From assembly GCA_905212515.1 (NCBI GenBank), contig CAJMEU010000131.1:1-8134 (forward strand): 8,134 nt of DNA, given 5' to 3'. A program made the position numbers and the translations under genes. Numbering within the stretch: the stretch's first letter is position 1; each line of letters starts with the position of its first letter. The stretch is from an uncultured Oscillospiraceae bacterium. GTDB lineage: Bacteria > Bacillota > Clostridia > Oscillospirales > Ruminococcaceae. This document shows positions 5,537-8,134 of the stretch, piece after piece. The notes under the pieces are model-generated. The model saw only the letters and a program-made list of their open reading frames with translations, searched no databases and had not been told where the DNA came from.

Positions 5537-6582
5537 TACATATAGGGCCCTTCGCCTGCCTCCACATAGGGCAGGTTGGCCGGGCTGTACACCGTATGGC
5601 GCTGCAGATACTCCACCCACTGCAGGTAACCGGCCGGATGCATGTGCATGCCATTGCTGGCCGGATACCCGCCGATGTCGTCCGGCAGGTAGCCTTCCGC
5701 GTCCGCCAGCGCCTCGTGGGTATCCACATAGTAGAACCCGCGCGCAAGGGCCATGGCGGCCACCTTATTGTTCAGCGTGTGCAGACGGGTGAGGGAATAA
5801 TGATCGTTCCACTCCGCGCACGCGCGCGTCACCGGCGTGACGCCCTGCACATAGACAGGGACGCCGGGGAACGTCTGGGCGATCTTGTCCATCAAATCGC
5901 CGTAGAATTTCAAAAATCGATCGTCGTCCGGCGTATTCAGGATCGCGTTGGCACCCATCAGCAGGTAAACTTTTCCCGGGGCCTCCGCGCTGATCGCGTC
6001 CCACACCGCAGGCACGTCCCGCTGGGTGGGGCAGCTTTTGTTGATGGTGCCGCCGCCATTGTCCACAAAAAACTGCGGGCTGGCGCCCCGGGCGGAATAG
6101 ATGATCGCCTTTCCCTCTTCCTTGAGGGGCTCGTAAAGGGCGAAGCCCTCGGTGACGGAATCGCCGATGAACAGCGCGTCGCGGAAATAGTCCAGGCTCA
6201 CCTTGCCGTTCTCCGGCACGGCCAGCAGCTTGCTGGACGCCTGCACGGTAGCGCCGTTGTTGATGGTCTGGGGCAGCTGTTCCGTGGTGTTCCAGGGCTC
6301 GTCTGCCCGCGGGGCCTGGACGTCCTGTCCATCCCCGCCGCTTTGGGCCTGGCTTCCGCTTGCGGGCGGCACGGCGGGCACGCCGCCGCCCTCCGGCGGC
6401 GTGCTGCCCACGGCCGCAAAGGCCGGCACCTCCAGCACGGGCTGCCCATGCAGCAGCTTCACCACCGCGTAGCTGTTGCCGAACAGCAACCCTACAATAA
6501 GCACGGCCAAGCACGCCTGCGCAAGCAAGGAGCGGGTGCGGCGCTGTTTTGATTGTTCTTTCATCTGCTGATAATTAGCCAA
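5536..6582 (-). CDS. Membrane-anchored SGNH/GDSL hydrolase-like protein with altered block V
   Basis: This 348-residue protein has a short basic cytoplasmic start, one membrane segment at about 18-40, a low-complexity Gly/Pro/Gln/Ser linker at about 55-95, and an extracytoplasmic SGNH domain from about 125. Block I is FIGDSVTEGF with catalytic-type S142; block III is G210-A211-N212; block V reads N310-G-M-H313, so His is kept but the usual Asp of D-x-x-H is Asn (codon AAT at 5653-5655). The family hydrolyses esters of sugars or lipids, or acts on O-acetyl groups of envelope glycans; the substrate here cannot be seen. The start is TTG at 6580-6582 with GGAGG at 6591-6595, 8 nt away. An ATG six codons later lies too far from it. 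It lies 36 nt after the upstream paralogue and is probably cotranscribed. Activity may be reduced, or the protein may bind rather than cleave. Confidence 0.85.
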   Translation of the reverse strand: MANYQQMKEQSKQRRTRSLLAQACLAVLIVGLLFGNSYAVVKLLHGQPVLEVPAFAAVGSTPPEGGGVPAVPPASGSQAQSGGDGQDVQAPRADEPWNTTEQLPQTINNGATVQASSKLLAVPENGKVSLDYFRDALFIGDSVTEGFALYEPLKEEGKAIIYSARGASPQFFVDNGGGTINKSCPTQRDVPAVWDAISAEAPGKVYLLMGANAILNTPDDDRFLKFYGDLMDKIAQTFPGVPVYVQGVTPVTRACAEWNDHYSLTRLHTLNNKVAAMALARGFYYVDTHEALADAEGYLPDDIGGYPASNGMHMHPAGYLQWVEYLQRHTVYSPANLPYVEAGEGPYM

Positions 6583-6590
6583 TTGGTCCT

Positions 6591-6595
6591 CCTCC
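6591..6595 (-). promoter_or_regulatory. Ribosome binding site for the TTG start of the downstream SGNH gene
   Basis: GGAGG on the minus strand, part of GGAGGAGGA, lies 8 nt before TTG at 6580-6582 within the 36-nt gap between the two SGNH genes. The gap holds no terminator. Confidence 0.7.
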
Positions 6596-6618
6596 AGGGA
6601 AAACGGGATTGATCGGGG

Positions 6619-7911
6619 CTATTGGGCCGCCGGCGCCACATAGCAGGGCGACCCGGGCAGGTAGGGATTCTGGGGGCTGTAGACTGTGTGGGTCACCAGA
6701 TATTCCCGCCACTGGCCGTAGCCTGTATCGTTCAAATGCAAACCGTCGGCGGCGCCGTACTCGGCCCGCATGGCGCCGGTGACGTCGGCAAAGGTGCTGT
6801 ACAGATCCAGGTAGTGCATCCCACGGTCGGCCGCCAGCCGGGCCAGCTGCTCGTTCAGGTTCTGGATGCGCTCCACGGTGAAATTCTCGTCACTCTCCAT
6901 CTTGGCCGCGGACACGGGCAGGATAGACTCTATATAATAGATAGTCCCCTGGGGCAGTTTTTGTTGCAATAAGTCCAAAAATTCCCCATAGTATTTTAAA
7001 AAGCCCTCGTCCTTCATGGTCTCGATGGAGTTGGTGCCCAGCATGATATACACTTTTTTGGGCTGCGCCTGCACGATCACGTCCATGGGCTGCACCGTCT
7101 GATTGTTCTCGTCGGTGACGGTCCCCTCGGTGAACGTCTGCGGGCCGGCGCCCACGTAAGCGGCATATTTGGCGTTGGACAGGGAGGTGGAATAGAACTC
7201 AAAACCCGTGGTCAGCGAGTCTCCGATGAGCAGGGCGTCGTCAAAATAACTGATATCGACGCGGCCGTTTTGCGGAAGGGCGTAAAGGCGCGCGCTGAAA
7301 GGCGTCAGCAGCGGCTGGGCCTGATACACCGGGCCCACCTTGTCGCCGGCCACGGCCAACGTCTCGGCCAGTTTCTGCTCCTCGGCCGCCTGGGCCGCGG
7401 CGCTGGCCGCCGCCGCACTGCTGGCCGCGGCCGCCCGCTGGGGCGCCTGCAGCACGTAGGTGATGACGCCCGCCAGCACCAGGATCAGCGCGAAGGCCGC
7501 CACAAAGAAGCCCGCGCCGCCCAAAGGGTTGCGCCGCCGCTTTTTGCGGCGCACGGGGTAATCGGCCGGACGCCGGGCGCCGGGCTGGGATGGGCGTCGG
7601 GTGCGCTGCTGGGCCGCCCGCGCATAGGCGCGCCGGTCGTCCGCCTGGGGCGCGCGCGCCGCGTGCTGGGGCGGGCGGGCCGCGCCTGTCCGGTTCTGCG
7701 GCCGCGCGTGCTGGCCCCGGGAGGCCGGGCGCCGGGCCGTGTTTTGCCCCGGCGCGCGCTGCCCGCTGTGTCCCTGGCTGCCCTGGCCCTGAGGCCGCCC
7801 GCCGGTGGACGTGGGCACGGTGAAGGAAAACTGCTGCATCCCGCCCTGGCCCGTTCTGCCCCTGTCCGGGCGCGCGGGAGGCGGGGCCTTGTCGTAGTCG
7901 AACGGGTCCAT
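6619..7911 (-). CDS. Membrane-anchored SGNH/GDSL hydrolase with long basic cytoplasmic tail
   Basis: This 430-residue protein is built of four parts. Residues 1-128 form a Pro/Gln/Arg/Gly/Ala-rich, strongly basic and probably disordered tail, ending in a RRKKRRR cluster at 121-127. One membrane segment follows at about 133-154, then an Ala-rich helical stretch at about 159-188. The SGNH domain runs from about 205 to the end. It keeps the full catalytic set: block I LIGDSLTTGF with S232, block III G292-T-N294, and block V D389-G-L-H392. The basic cluster before the helix predicts the tail inside and the enzyme domain outside. The ATG at 7909-7911 has GGGAGG 7 nt upstream. It is first in a two-gene operon and clearly paralogous to the next gene, sharing for example the L-x-N-G-x-V, Y-F-x-D-A-L and HTVYSP patterns. 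The likely role is cleaving or modifying an envelope ester; target unknown. Confidence 0.88.
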   Translation of the reverse strand: MDPFDYDKAPPPARPDRGRTGQGGMQQFSFTVPTSTGGRPQGQGSQGHSGQRAPGQNTARRPASRGQHARPQNRTGAARPPQHAARAPQADDRRAYARAAQQRTRRPSQPGARRPADYPVRRKKRRRNPLGGAGFFVAAFALILVLAGVITYVLQAPQRAAAASSAAAASAAAQAAEEQKLAETLAVAGDKVGPVYQAQPLLTPFSARLYALPQNGRVDISYFDDALLIGDSLTTGFEFYSTSLSNAKYAAYVGAGPQTFTEGTVTDENNQTVQPMDVIVQAQPKKVYIMLGTNSIETMKDEGFLKYYGEFLDLLQQKLPQGTIYYIESILPVSAAKMESDENFTVERIQNLNEQLARLAADRGMHYLDLYSTFADVTGAMRAEYGAADGLHLNDTGYGQWREYLVTHTVYSPQNPYLPGSPCYVAPAAQ

Positions 7912-7968
7912 CCTCTCGCCTCCCTTCCCGCGTGTCCTCTATGGCACAGGCCGCCATGATGTTCTTTC

Positions 7969-7997
7969 ATTATACCCGTTTTCACCGGCTTCTTCAA
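7969..7997 (-). promoter_or_regulatory. Promoter of the SGNH hydrolase operon
   Basis: TTGAAG (7992-7997) and a perfect TATAAT (7969-7974) are separated by 17 bp on the minus strand. The first start codon is 57 nt beyond the -10 box. No obvious operator palindrome accompanies it, which suggests constitutive expression. Confidence 0.8.
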
Positions 7998-8069
7998 CTG
8001 TATAACCTGCCACATTTTAGCGCAGACCGGTGCTTTTATTGTAAATTTTTTGCGAATGGGCCCGCGCGC

Positions 8070-8108
8070 AAAGAAAAGGGGCCCGGGGCGCTTTGAGCCG
8101 CCGGCCCC
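8070..8108 (-). terminator. Possible terminator of a minus-strand gene beyond the right edge
   Basis: GGGGCC plus GGCG (8078-8083, 8087-8090) pair with CGCC-GGCCCC (8099-8108) with a 3-nt bulge and an 8-nt loop. On the minus strand a T-rich stretch (CTTTTCTTT) follows. The rest of 7998-8134 shows no gene. Confidence 0.4.
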
Positions 8109-8134
8109 GCCAGGGGAGAGGAAAATCGTCTTCG

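Noticed and set aside
7485..8015. Overlapping frames in the Pro/Arg/Gln-rich region of the long SGNH gene
   Set aside because: They arise from low-complexity G+C-rich sequence. The chosen frame alone continues into a membrane segment and an SGNH domain, and has the promoter and ribosome binding site in place.
1..8134. CRISPR array, tRNA or rRNA genes, transposase or integrase
   Set aside because: I saw no regularly spaced repeats, tRNA-like TTCGA arms with a matching acceptor stem, rRNA landmarks, or recombinase motifs on either strand.

Overview
The window looks like a piece of chromosome from a GC-rich, strictly anaerobic gut-type Firmicute, probably an Oscillospirales/Ruminococcaceae relative. 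The support is indirect: a group B-like [FeFe] hydrogenase, AGGAG-type ribosome binding sites including two that serve TTG starts, sigma-A-type promoters (TATAAT-like), and G+C-rich coding sequence over most of the window. I cannot name the species.

Layout, left to right. (1) Positions 1-1380 are clearly more A+T-rich than the rest. They carry a two-gene minus-strand unit: a TetR-family regulator broken by an in-frame TGA at codon 36, overlapping by ATGA with a CPBP-family membrane glutamic protease that runs off the left edge. Its promoter and a palindrome lie at 1116-1168. This looks like an acquired accessory block. (2) Positions 1430-2284 (minus) encode a polytopic permease of the ArsP_2-like putative heavy-metal/manganese exporter family, with a TTG start and an internal duplication. 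(3) Diverging from it, 2462-3973 (plus) encodes a monomeric [FeFe] hydrogenase with all three H-cluster motifs. A 12-bp palindrome sits between the two promoters. (4) A convergent pair follows: the hydrogenase and a second, intact TetR-type regulator (4034-4624, minus) end on a shared terminator. That regulator is divergent from a FabG-like short-chain dehydrogenase (4740-5480, plus), and the gap between them has two operator-like inverted repeats. (5) Positions 5536-7911 (minus) hold a two-gene operon of paralogous membrane-anchored SGNH/GDSL hydrolases behind one clear promoter at 7969-7997. The downstream copy has Asn in place of the usual block V catalytic Asp.

Functionally these are several small, independent transcription units. 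The regulator/dehydrogenase pair is probably one control circuit. The SGNH pair probably acts outside the membrane on an envelope ester or glycan, with the upstream member also carrying a long, basic, Pro/Gln/Arg-rich cytoplasmic tail. The hydrogenase should handle H2 and ferredoxin-level electrons in fermentative metabolism; its maturation genes are not in the window. I found no CRISPR array, transposase, integrase, rRNA or tRNA. Nothing here is clearly a new defence or mobile system; the SGNH pair is the least explained part.
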